9,824 nt of DNA. Origin: G039029935 sp039029935 (GTDB lineage: Bacteria; Chloroflexota; Anaerolineae; Caldilineales; Caldilineaceae). This document shows, piece after piece, positions 1 through 5,738 of this stretch (the stretch's first letter is position 1; each line of letters begins with the position of its first letter). A program made the translations under genes and the position numbers. The stretch spans positions 1-9,824 of the forward strand of contig JBCCFC010000431.1 in assembly GCA_039029935.1 (NCBI GenBank), read 5' to 3'. The notes below the pieces were generated by a model. The model did no database searches and was not told where the DNA came from. It worked only from the letters and a program-made list of their open reading frames with translations.

Positions 1-125
1 AGCAGATAGAACGCATAGATGAGTATCCCAAGCCAGGCAGCGATAAGTGACGTGCCAACGCCAGAAAGAGCAATAACAACGACTGCGATTATAAAAACTA
101 TTTTGACTGGCGTTCGATTTGGCAT
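1..125 (-). CDS. Partial membrane protein, N-terminal fragment running off the left edge
   Basis: An ATG at 125 on the minus strand opens a frame with no stop for 41 codons up to the window edge. The peptide starts MPNRTPVKIVFIIAVVV and is strongly hydrophobic from about residue 8, with a small break (SGVGTS) and a second hydrophobic stretch ending near YAFYLL. This looks like two membrane helices joined by a short turn. It lies 146 bp downstream of the TPR-CHAT stop on the same strand, so it could be a distal operon gene. The start is uncertain: there is no well-spaced Shine-Dalgarno and a TGA lies two codons upstream in frame. A second minus frame from an ATG at 180 reads MTGENSNTIPKDWFKKLRN, a believable cytosolic N-terminus. 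It would join the hydrophobic frame if one A were lost in the CAAAATAG run near 80-90. The real gene may therefore start at 180 with a frameshift. No family recognised. Confidence 0.4.
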   Translation of the reverse strand, partial: MPNRTPVKIVFIIAVVVIALSGVGTSLIAAWLGILIYAFYL

Positions 126-271
126 TTCTCAATTTTTTAAACCAATCTTTCGGAATTGTGTTTGAGTTTTCGCCTGTCATTCGCGCTATTGCAGGAGTCT
201 ATCTTCTATACAAGCATGGATTCCTACAAAGGCAAGAATGACGATACCGAAAAAATTTATTTACAAGTTAC

Positions 272-3148
272 TTACCGACTTATGGCTTGGAATGTGGCCC
301 AAAAGAAAGGGTGTTTATATCCTTCTGAACGGAGTGATCTTTGGGCTGTTTGTAGTGCTGCAGCGACATTATTATGTTTGTTCCATTCCTGATAAAAAAT
401 AGTCATCAGTCGTGAGGACGCTTTATCATCTACATGCCATAGGCTAGATAGTACTGTCTTTGCCCCTGCACAAAGAAAGGCCCCTGCCAAGGCCATGACT
501 ACGCCCCCTAGTTCTGGCATCACCCCTGTTACACAGGCACTGAGCGTCACAAGCTCCGTCCCTTTTAGATTCAAGTCTAGAATATCTGCCAGAAATAGGG
601 GATCATTAGCTATTTCGAGCTTCGATAGCAGGGGGGCATTCGAATCAACTTCACCATGAGCAGCAATATGTAGACATCTGGGAGGGTTGCTCCATTTGAA
701 ATCTGCTTTTTGTGCAGACTCGATTTTACGAGTGTTAGATAGAGTCTTCTCAATTTGTAATAATTCTTGAACAATATGGTTCAGCGGTGGATCGCCTACA
801 TAACCAAATATAAAAGATATTTTATCTGCCGCATCTTCGCCTGTGGAATATGATTGCCCATCCGATAATGCCAATAACACTGGAGAGGGATATAACATTA
901 TCTGAAAATAGTCACTTAAGTATGCATCTCCATCATAGAGCGCAGACCAAGGAATTGAAAACAGAGACCGATCAGGTGCTATCAATAACTTATGCGGGTT
1001 GTATTCACAATATGTAAAATATTCTTTTATGGGTTCCATGAGTTCTTTGTATAATTTTGATAGCACTTCCTCTGTTGTTGTTTTTTGTTTATCAATTACT
1101 TTTTGCCTTTTGTCGCGGTTACTAGTACCCATAATAGTGGCAATTAACATATCTAACTTCGTCATTAAATTTGTGACATCAGTAACCTTACCTAATTTAA
1201 TCCAGTGTGGATTACCCACCGCAGGTATGATGCAGGCATAGATATTCTCTGTTCCCACAAAATAGTCAAGAATAACTGGCTGGGTTGATAATGGTGTGCT
1301 CATTTGTTGAGCAGTTGTGTTTTGACCCGCCTTTAGTTGTGTTTGGATAGTTGCCAAGCTAGGTAAAGAGTAATTGGGTTGCTCTTGGTCGTTTGTTATA
1401 TCAAGGGTATAGTTGAGCATCATTGTTGCCAGTTCACTTTTTGCCCGTTCAATATGTTTTTCACATTGCTCCTGATAGTTGAGATGTTCAGGGTTTTCTT
1501 GTTGATTAGCCTGACGTAACTCATCTTGCCAGTAGGTCAGTTGAGCACGAGTACGTATTAATGCCTCATTTGGCTCTCGTTTTAAGTTTGTTGAAGTAAA
1601 ATCGGTCCATATCCCCCCTTTGGCTTCAAAGAGTGTTTGGAGTGCATCATCTTGTTGGTCACACGCAAATTGTGCCTCAATTAATTTGGCATATAAATCA
1701 GCTTGCCCAGTCCATAAATTTGCCTTTAACTCTGCAACAGGCATGCGTTGGCGAGTGTGTACCAAAATCTCAGCAGCGCGTTTTAATGATTTTTGTGCAG
1801 CATGAGGTAATTGATATTTTGCCATCTCAATATAAGCGTCCTGTGCTAAATGGATAAATCCATTTTCTTGACTCTCTTGGGCAATCGCTTCATATCGTTC
1901 GATTGTGTCTTGTCGTTGTAGTTGCCCAGCCAGCGATGCCGCCAATAAATAGGCTGTCAATCCATGTTGAATTGTTCCAAGTTGTATTAATTGTTTGGCT
2001 GCTTCATCTATTTCAGATAACGCACCTCTGTATTCTTTACTGGTTTCTTTCGGTGACAAATAAGTGTTGTAACACTGCCAAAGAAGTTGTAATGGCTGTG
2101 CCGTATGGGTAGCTAAAGACTTAGAGGTGTTGAGGTAATGTTTTGCTCGTTTTATCTTGTTCTGGTGCAATGCAATGCTTACAGCCGCGAGATAAGTCTC
2201 CACACCCTCAAAAACAACTTTTTCTTTCTCAAATACTTGCGCTGCTCTAACAGTTGCATTACGGGCATGCATTGGCATTTTTAATCGGCTATAGACCTCC
2301 GCTTCATGTTGGAGAACGCATGCAACCATCGTCTGATTTTGAATAGAATCAAAACTTTGATGCGTATCTCTTAGCACTCTCAATGATTCAAATAAATCAC
2401 CCTCCAGCGTAAGTACTATCCCTAAGCTGAGGCGTGCCCTATCCGCAATGTCAGAGACTTGATGCTGTTCAGCAAGAGTGATAGCATCTTTTAAACTTGT
2501 ATGTATGAGGTCTTTATTGTAGCAAAGTGTGGCTGCGATTCCCCGATTTACCAATGCTTCTGCTATATATATATCGTAGTACGCTGATTGACTTGGGTCC
2601 TTTGTGGCAAATGCAATCGCGGCTAATTCAGTCTGTTCTGTTGATGAAATTGCCTCTGGGTAGCGACCTTGGTCAATATAGATTAGAGATAGATTTAGGT
2701 AGATGGCAGGCCAATCTTGATAATCAGGGTATGGTTGTAAACAAATTTCTGCACGTTTCAGTGCTCTCTCTGCTTCCTCAAATTGACCCAATAGATTTAG
2801 TTGGGTTGCATAGCCAATTAATGCCCTACCTTCATTGTAGTCCTGTTTGGTAAGCTGAAAGTGATCAATCGCCTTTTTTTGATGGTCGGCAGAACGACGG
2901 AAATTACGATAACCATAAAAAATTGCACTACACCAATTCGCCTGCGCGATATGGTCATCATCCTCAGTTTCATGCGCAATGGTCCACGCAAATTGCTCCC
3001 ACTTTTGGGACTCCTCAAGATGACCGTGTTGGAGGGCAGACACAATTTTCTGTTTAAGTTCATCAAATATGGCAATCGGGTCCTCTATCGAAGCTAAAAA
3101 TTGGAGAGAACCAGTATCTACATAGTGTTGATAGTATTCTGTTAACAC
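272..3148 (-). CDS. TPR-repeat CHAT-domain cysteine protease (caspase/separase fold)
   Basis: This is a 958-aa soluble protein with no signal peptide or membrane segment, so probably cytosolic. Residues about 30-510 are helical repeats of TPR type (for example GQFEEAERALKRAE at 121-134 and GRYPEAISSTEQ at 161-172), expected to bind a partner or sense a signal. Residues about 525-585 form a charged helical, coiled-coil-like segment. The CHAT domain covers about 623-958. It begins QPVILDYFVG, contains IAPDRSLFSIPWSAL (723-737), the catalytic histidine in HIAAHGE (H831), the catalytic cysteine in TLSACVTG (C872), and ends with the family-typical HPFFWATF. Both dyad residues are present, so an active protease is expected. 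The start is GTG, supported by AAGGAA at 3157-3162. The gene lies 66 bp behind the 256-aa gene and is probably co-transcribed with it. Known TPR-CHAT proteins include separase-like proteases and Csx29 of the type III-E Craspase. The substrate is not visible; the neighbouring 256-aa protein is the first candidate, by inference. Confidence 0.92.
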   Translation of the reverse strand: MLTEYYQHYVDTGSLQFLASIEDPIAIFDELKQKIVSALQHGHLEESQKWEQFAWTIAHETEDDDHIAQANWCSAIFYGYRNFRRSADHQKKAIDHFQLTKQDYNEGRALIGYATQLNLLGQFEEAERALKRAEICLQPYPDYQDWPAIYLNLSLIYIDQGRYPEAISSTEQTELAAIAFATKDPSQSAYYDIYIAEALVNRGIAATLCYNKDLIHTSLKDAITLAEQHQVSDIADRARLSLGIVLTLEGDLFESLRVLRDTHQSFDSIQNQTMVACVLQHEAEVYSRLKMPMHARNATVRAAQVFEKEKVVFEGVETYLAAVSIALHQNKIKRAKHYLNTSKSLATHTAQPLQLLWQCYNTYLSPKETSKEYRGALSEIDEAAKQLIQLGTIQHGLTAYLLAASLAGQLQRQDTIERYEAIAQESQENGFIHLAQDAYIEMAKYQLPHAAQKSLKRAAEILVHTRQRMPVAELKANLWTGQADLYAKLIEAQFACDQQDDALQTLFEAKGGIWTDFTSTNLKREPNEALIRTRAQLTYWQDELRQANQQENPEHLNYQEQCEKHIERAKSELATMMLNYTLDITNDQEQPNYSLPSLATIQTQLKAGQNTTAQQMSTPLSTQPVILDYFVGTENIYACIIPAVGNPHWIKLGKVTDVTNLMTKLDMLIATIMGTSNRDKRQKVIDKQKTTTEEVLSKLYKELMEPIKEYFTYCEYNPHKLLIAPDRSLFSIPWSALYDGDAYLSDYFQIMLYPSPVLLALSDGQSYSTGEDAADKISFIFGYVGDPPLNHIVQELLQIEKTLSNTRKIESAQKADFKWSNPPRCLHIAAHGEVDSNAPLLSKLEIANDPLFLADILDLNLKGTELVTLSACVTGVMPELGGVVMALAGAFLCAGAKTVLSSLWHVDDKASSRLMTIFYQEWNKHNNVAAALQTAQRSLRSEGYKHPFFWATFQAISR

Positions 3149-3156
3149 GCACTTAT

Positions 3157-3162
3157 TTCCTT
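3157..3162 (-). promoter_or_regulatory. Ribosome binding site for the TPR-CHAT gene
   Basis: AAGGAA on the minus strand, with about 9 nt between AAGGA and the GTG at 3148. It supports the GTG as the true start. Confidence 0.65.
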
Positions 3163-3169
3163 TTGTCTC

Positions 3170-3186
3170 AATGGAGTGAATCCATT
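3170..3186 (-). other. Small hairpin in the gap between the 256-aa gene and the CHAT gene
   Basis: Perfect 6-bp arms AATGGA/TCCATT around a 5-nt loop. No T run follows on the minus strand, so it is unlikely to stop transcription. It lies just upstream of the CHAT ribosome binding site and could affect translation or mRNA processing. It may also be chance. Confidence 0.3.
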
Positions 3187-3214
3187 TGTCGGAGGCAGAC
3201 CAAAGGCGTGGCTC

Positions 3215-3985
3215 CTACAGAAATAGATCCTCATCTTCTTTTAACTCGACGTCGCGTACAACCACGATGCCGTGCTCAAGTATAATTTCTAAGCGATAGA
3301 CGCCCTCTTCTAGGTTCGTCAACATAAAGAAACCGTGTTCGTCGGTTGTAACAGGGTCCAGTTCCCGATCCCCATCCTCTAAGGATGCCTGCACAGTAAC
3401 AATGGTTTCGGCAACGGGTAGGCTATTTTGGGTGACAAATCCTTCAAGTTTCCACACTTCGCCTGACATGGGAATGATGCGCAGGGTTAGGTGGACATCA
3501 AGATTAATCACTTCATAGGCCTGTCGCAGATTGTCCGCATGAACAGGCGAACGGGCAGAAAAACGGAAATCGGATGATGGCTCCAATAGAATCGGTTCTG
3601 CGATATACTGCTGGAGTGATTTGTACGCATTTTGTATCCGCTCGAACAGGGTCGGTCTCGTGCGTATCTCCTCCATCTTTATCCAGTCTGCCCTGATCTG
3701 CTCGAGTTCTGCGCGAACAGCCGGATCCCGGCGACAGTGCGCATCGACAATGAGTATTTGGTTCGGCGTCGCATGTCCTGTGGCGACGTCGACTAAATCC
3801 TGTGGGTCCACAGGTTTGGTGGTGGCAAAAAATGTACCCAGTGATCGATACAATTTTTCCAGGTCGGTTATCTCCTGTTGTTGTTCGGGAGAGTTTTCAA
3901 TGATAGCGACGGTGTTTGGTGAGGCATCTTTATTGATGTAAGCTAGGTGCTCACCTTCTTGTATGGTTGGTGTGTGTAAATTCAT
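3215..3985 (-). CDS. Putative sigma-binding regulator: degenerate anti-sigma zinc-finger-like segment plus carboxypeptidase-regulatory-like domain
   Basis: This 256-aa protein has no signal peptide and no hydrophobic stretch long enough to cross a membrane. Residues about 60-105 (PQDLVDVATGHATPNQ, then IVDAHCRRDPAVRAELEQIR) match the pattern of zinc-binding anti-sigma domains: a short helix ending in G, then a helix with HxxxCxxC, then RAELE. Here the HxxxCxxC site reads H83-C84-R-R-D87-P-A-V90. The histidine is kept but both zinc cysteines are replaced, with one cysteine right after the histidine. Residues 108-175 are a linker. Residues about 178-248 form a beta-sandwich of the carboxypeptidase regulatory/SdrB-like type (LEGFVTQNSLPVAETIVTV, then TTDEHGFFMLTNLEEGVYRLEI), ending in an acidic tail. 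The ATG at 3985 has a weak GAGAG about 9 nt upstream. It lies between the sigma factor gene and the CHAT gene, which suggests a link between the two. The sigma-inhibitor role and the idea that CHAT cleaves it are inferences. It could instead be an adaptor without sigma-binding activity. Confidence 0.85.
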   Translation of the reverse strand: MNLHTPTIQEGEHLAYINKDASPNTVAIIENSPEQQQEITDLEKLYRSLGTFFATTKPVDPQDLVDVATGHATPNQILIVDAHCRRDPAVRAELEQIRADWIKMEEIRTRPTLFERIQNAYKSLQQYIAEPILLEPSSDFRFSARSPVHADNLRQAYEVINLDVHLTLRIIPMSGEVWKLEGFVTQNSLPVAETIVTVQASLEDGDRELDPVTTDEHGFFMLTNLEEGVYRLEIILEHGIVVVRDVELKEDEDLFL

Positions 3986-4140
3986 GACAAAATTCTCTCT
4001 TAATTAGGATAATTAAAATAATGACGTGTAATTAATGATTGGATTATGGTAAAAAAGTTCAATAAGTGTTGTTGGTTGAAACAGGTCTATCTCATCAAAA
4101 CAAAACACCAACAGGCTAGTAAAACATAGATATATCGTTT

Positions 4141-4329
4141 CTACTTACCGTCTCTACTCCACGTAGCATTTGTCGCGTTAGCGCGTATGTGTAACTCAGT
4201 TATGCTATCGTGCGGTAATTGTGACTTAATTGTGATTTTTTGCGTTGATGTCGATAGAACAACGTCTGTTGTTATAGATAAACCAGAATAATTCGAAAAT
4301 TCCCCAACTAATTTTAAATCTGTACACAT
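4141..4329 (-). CDS. Doubtful small ORF, 62 aa, beta-rich hypothetical
   Basis: The frame begins at an ATG at 4329, with a TTG just before it at 4332, and ends at TAG at 4141. The peptide (MCTDLKLVGEFSNYSGLS at the start, ATNATWSRDGK at the end) alternates polar and hydrophobic residues like beta strands. There is no membrane segment or known motif. No Shine-Dalgarno is visible upstream. For it: same strand as its neighbours, in the middle of the module, and just after a promoter-like pair. Against it: no ribosome binding site, AT-rich surroundings, and a length common by chance. It may be non-coding. Confidence 0.2.
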   Translation of the reverse strand: MCTDLKLVGEFSNYSGLSITTDVVLSTSTQKITIKSQLPHDSITELHIRANATNATWSRDGK

Positions 4330-4352
4330 CAATTTTGTAAAAGTCTGTTAGT

Positions 4353-4381
4353 ATTTTGTCATATGACGCCGTGATAGTCAA
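4353..4381 (-). promoter_or_regulatory. Possible promoter for the 256-aa and CHAT genes
   Basis: On the minus strand TTGACT (4376-4381, 5 of 6 to TTGACA) is followed after 17 bp by CAAAAT (4353-4358, 4 of 6 to TATAAT). It lies just past the terminator-like hairpin behind the sigma gene and points at the downstream genes. That is where a separate promoter would be expected if the hairpin stops sigma transcription. The -10 is weak. Confidence 0.3.
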
Positions 4382-4415
4382 TTCCTATTACTTTCTAGGA
4401 CGAATAGATGAGACA

Positions 4416-4468
4416 ACAGAAAAGCCGGATTTTTCGGTCAATGATTCCGAAAAAACCGGCTTTTCTGT
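4416..4468 (-). terminator. Long hairpin just after the sigma factor gene, probable terminator
   Basis: Two 22-nt arms (4416-4437 and 4447-4468) pair at 21 of 22 positions around a 9-nt loop. Each arm holds a GC core (GCCGG/CCGGC) flanked by A/T runs. It begins 5 bp past the sigma stop codon. No free T run follows the stem on the minus strand, because the T-rich tracts are inside the arms. It may therefore act as a terminator, a partial one, or an mRNA-protecting hairpin. Its symmetry means it could work on both strands. Confidence 0.6.
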
Positions 4469-4473
4469 ATACA

Positions 4474-5148
4474 CTATAATAAACTAGGCAAACGTGGGTC
4501 TTTTTTGATACGACGCAGTGCCCGTTCTACCAATCGATAGACCTTTTGCTTTGTCATATCGGGGTCCAACGGTCGTAGCTCCTCTACAATTTCTTCATAG
4601 CTTTGTTCCAGAATCATCCGCCGTCGGAATGCTTCACGTTCCATTCGGTCCGTCAGAATTGCTAGAATCGCATCTGCTAGTTCGTATCGCAAAAATTCTT
4701 GTGTGTTGTCGGGGATTGATGGTTCTGAACCCACTTGCTCCAAGATCGCATCCAATGAATCCGGTACAACCTTGATAAATGGTGGGTTTCGCAGCACACT
4801 ATCCAAGATTGTATTGATATAGCTACGATACTCACCAAAAGAAGACGTAGTAAATCTCTTTTGCTGATTCTGGAAGCGACGCGTCAGACGAATATTGACT
4901 TCCTGCAAAATATCTTCGCGCTGATCATAAAGTTCAGAGGGGCATCTGGGATAGACAAACTGTTGGTTCATCTCACACAAAATTGTGAGCGCGTCTATAT
5001 CACCAGTGGCGGCACGGCGAACAATCTCCAAACAGCTTTGACTCTCTTCTGTTTGCGTCTTATGATACGTTGATATTTGCTTTTGACACTCTACACGCAA
5101 CTGCGCTAAAGGTCGGTTTTTATACGTTTTAGAATTTATTTCTGCCAT
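4474..5148 (-). CDS. ECF-type RNA polymerase sigma factor
   Basis: This 224-aa protein has the length and layout of extracytoplasmic-function-type sigma factors. Region 2 covers about 46-120: AATGDIDALTILCEM, then the core-binding and -10 helix QREDILQEVNIRLTRRF (76-92) and FGEYRSYINTIL. Region 4 covers about 158-215, with the helix-turn-helix around QSYEEIVEELRP (182-193) and MTKQKVYRLVERALRRIKKD (198-217) for -35 recognition. The spacer between them (121-157) is short and variable, as in ECF factors, and there is no region 1 or 3. I chose the ATG at 5148. The frame stays open to 5373, but those extra 75 residues are rich in Cys, His and Ile, match nothing in sigma factors, and cover a likely promoter. 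The Shine-Dalgarno is weak (AGAAAG about 10 nt upstream). It is transcribed towards the 256-aa and CHAT genes, which suggests one signalling module. The ECF group is not assigned. Confidence 0.87.
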   Translation of the reverse strand: MAEINSKTYKNRPLAQLRVECQKQISTYHKTQTEESQSCLEIVRRAATGDIDALTILCEMNQQFVYPRCPSELYDQREDILQEVNIRLTRRFQNQQKRFTTSSFGEYRSYINTILDSVLRNPPFIKVVPDSLDAILEQVGSEPSIPDNTQEFLRYELADAILAILTDRMEREAFRRRMILEQSYEEIVEELRPLDPDMTKQKVYRLVERALRRIKKDPRLPSLL

Positions 5149-5191
5149 GCAGACACCGCTTTCTGTGAATGATAGGTCAATGGTTGCTCTG

Positions 5192-5197
5192 ATTATA
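5192..5197 (-). promoter_or_regulatory. Possible -10 element of the sigma factor gene
   Basis: A perfect TATAAT on the minus strand, 44 bp before the chosen ATG, which would give a short leader. No good -35 lies at 16-18 bp; TTGTAA and TTGCAA lie at 12 and 20 bp. The sequence is also symmetrical with a plus-strand TATAAT at 5194-5199. Confidence 0.3.
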
Positions 5198-5375
5198 ATA
5201 GTACGTTTGTTACAAAATTGCAAATAGGTGAGGATATGGCAAAAGATTCTGGTGGTTATGATACAGGTAGATAACTGGTGGTTCATGTAAGCAGGGTAAC
5301 AGAAGTGCGCGGGATGGCGAAACCGTTGGCAGTGACGAAAAATAGATTGTGCAACCATTGTATGTGCTGTCACCG

Positions 5376-5388
5376 CCCAACGGTTGGG
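5376..5388. promoter_or_regulatory. 13-bp perfect palindrome, possible operator
   Basis: CCCAACGGTTGGG has perfect 6-bp arms around one centre base in the divergent promoter region. The loop is too short for an RNA hairpin, so a dimeric protein site is the more likely reading, if it is functional at all. Confidence 0.25.
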
Positions 5389-5448
5389 TTATTCTATTGG
5401 TAATGAAAGCATATCATAGATTCGCTTGATTTGATCTACATAGTTCCT

Positions 5449-5469
5449 CTATATTTCCTATAAATATAG
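5449..5469. repeat. AT-rich inverted repeat, 8-bp arms
   Basis: Perfect arms CTATATTT/AAATATAG around the loop CCTAT. No T run follows on either strand. It could be a regulator site or a weak hairpin. In AT-rich DNA it could also be chance. Confidence 0.3.
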
Positions 5470-5548
5470 TTGTTGACCATGATAAATTTTCCACTTTTTC
5501 GATTTTAGTTGGGGAATCTTCGCAAAATCAGGGTTTATTGTATGTAAG

Positions 5549-5568
5549 AGAATAATAACCAATATTCT
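5549..5568. repeat. Degenerate member of the AACCA-loop palindrome family
   Basis: Arms AGAATAAT/ATATTCT (one bulged A) around the loop AACCA, the same loop as the perfect palindromes at 5675-5693 and 9576-9594. Its arms share no sequence with theirs, so membership is tentative. Confidence 0.25.
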
Positions 5569-5654
5569 TGTAAAATTAGAACGATTTAATCAAACAACCA
5601 TGCACACCGATTTTGATAATTTTTTGGCGCGCCCAATAGTACAAAGGATAGTAT

Positions 5655-5693
5655 CGCAGGTAGCCAACCTGCGTCACAGATAACCAATCTGTG
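5655..5693. repeat. Tandem pair of perfect 19-bp palindromes upstream of the LRR-protease gene
   Basis: Two 19-bp hairpins are separated by one base: CGCAGGTAGCCAACCTGCG (5655-5673) and CACAGATAACCAATCTGTG (5675-5693). Each has perfect 7-bp arms and a 5-nt loop (AGCCA, AACCA). Different arms with compensating changes and similar loops indicate selection on structure or a mobile palindrome family. The second continues into TTACTGG, much like the downstream copy that continues into ATACAGG. They lie 45 bp before the GTG start, so they are in the leader or across the promoter. Confidence 0.85.
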
Positions 5694-5724
5694 TTACTGG
5701 TTTCTACTTTCCTAGTCAACAAAA

Positions 5725-5730
5725 AAGGAG
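5725..5730 (+). promoter_or_regulatory. Ribosome binding site that fixes the GTG start of the LRR-protease gene
   Basis: AAGGAG with an 8-nt spacer before GTG at 5739, the strongest ribosome binding site in the window. The in-frame ATG at 5691 has none and lies inside a palindrome, so it is rejected as the start. Confidence 0.85.
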
Positions 5731-5738
5731 AAAGCAAC

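Larger units (their letters stand above)
3986..4415. other. AT-rich gap between the sigma factor and the 256-aa gene
   Basis: These 430 bp hold only a doubtful 63-aa ORF (4141-4329) and a possible promoter (4353-4381). The part nearest the 256-aa gene (3986-4140) is very AT-rich. It could carry an ECF-type promoter for the 256-aa and CHAT genes, but I found no convincing -35/-10 pair there. No RNA gene recognised. Confidence 0.5.
5149..5654. other. Divergent intergenic region between the sigma factor and LRR-protease genes
   Basis: No believable gene was found. The open frames here have no ribosome binding site and unusual composition. The region must hold promoters for both directions. For the sigma gene a -10 candidate is listed separately. 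For the LRR-protease gene the best I see is TTGGCG with TAGTAT about 19 bp away (around 5625-5655), too weak to call. Three palindromes stand out: 5376-5388, 5449-5469 and 5549-5568. Confidence 0.5.

Noticed and set aside
205..270. Short hydrophobic minus-strand peptide (FFGIVILAFVGIHACIED) after the CHAT stop
   Set aside because: It is about 20 residues between stops with no ATG, GTG or TTG start and no ribosome binding site.
1903..2853. Plus-strand open frames inside the CHAT gene
   Set aside because: They overlap a clear minus-strand TPR coding sequence, show no motifs and lack ribosome binding sites.
4353..4400. ECF-type promoter GGAATT with CGTC on the minus strand in the gap
   Set aside because: The two elements are only about 11 bp apart, where ECF promoters need about 16-17 bp.
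5149..5373. 75-residue N-terminal extension of the sigma factor
   Set aside because: The extension is rich in Cys, His and Ile, unlike sigma factors, and covers a TATAAT. The ATG at 5148 gives the normal ECF length.
5568..5592. TTGTAA and TAATCA spaced by 13 bp, similar to TTGTAA and TAATCA spaced by 14 bp before the sigma gene (minus strand, around 5190-5216)
   Set aside because: It could suggest a shared sigma-dependent promoter, but the spacers differ in length and sequence and both lie in AT-rich DNA, so chance is likely.
5691..5738. ATG at 5691 as the start of the LRR-protease gene
   Set aside because: It lies inside a palindrome with no ribosome binding site and adds 16 residues before the signal peptide. 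GTG at 5739 has AAGGAG at 8 nt.
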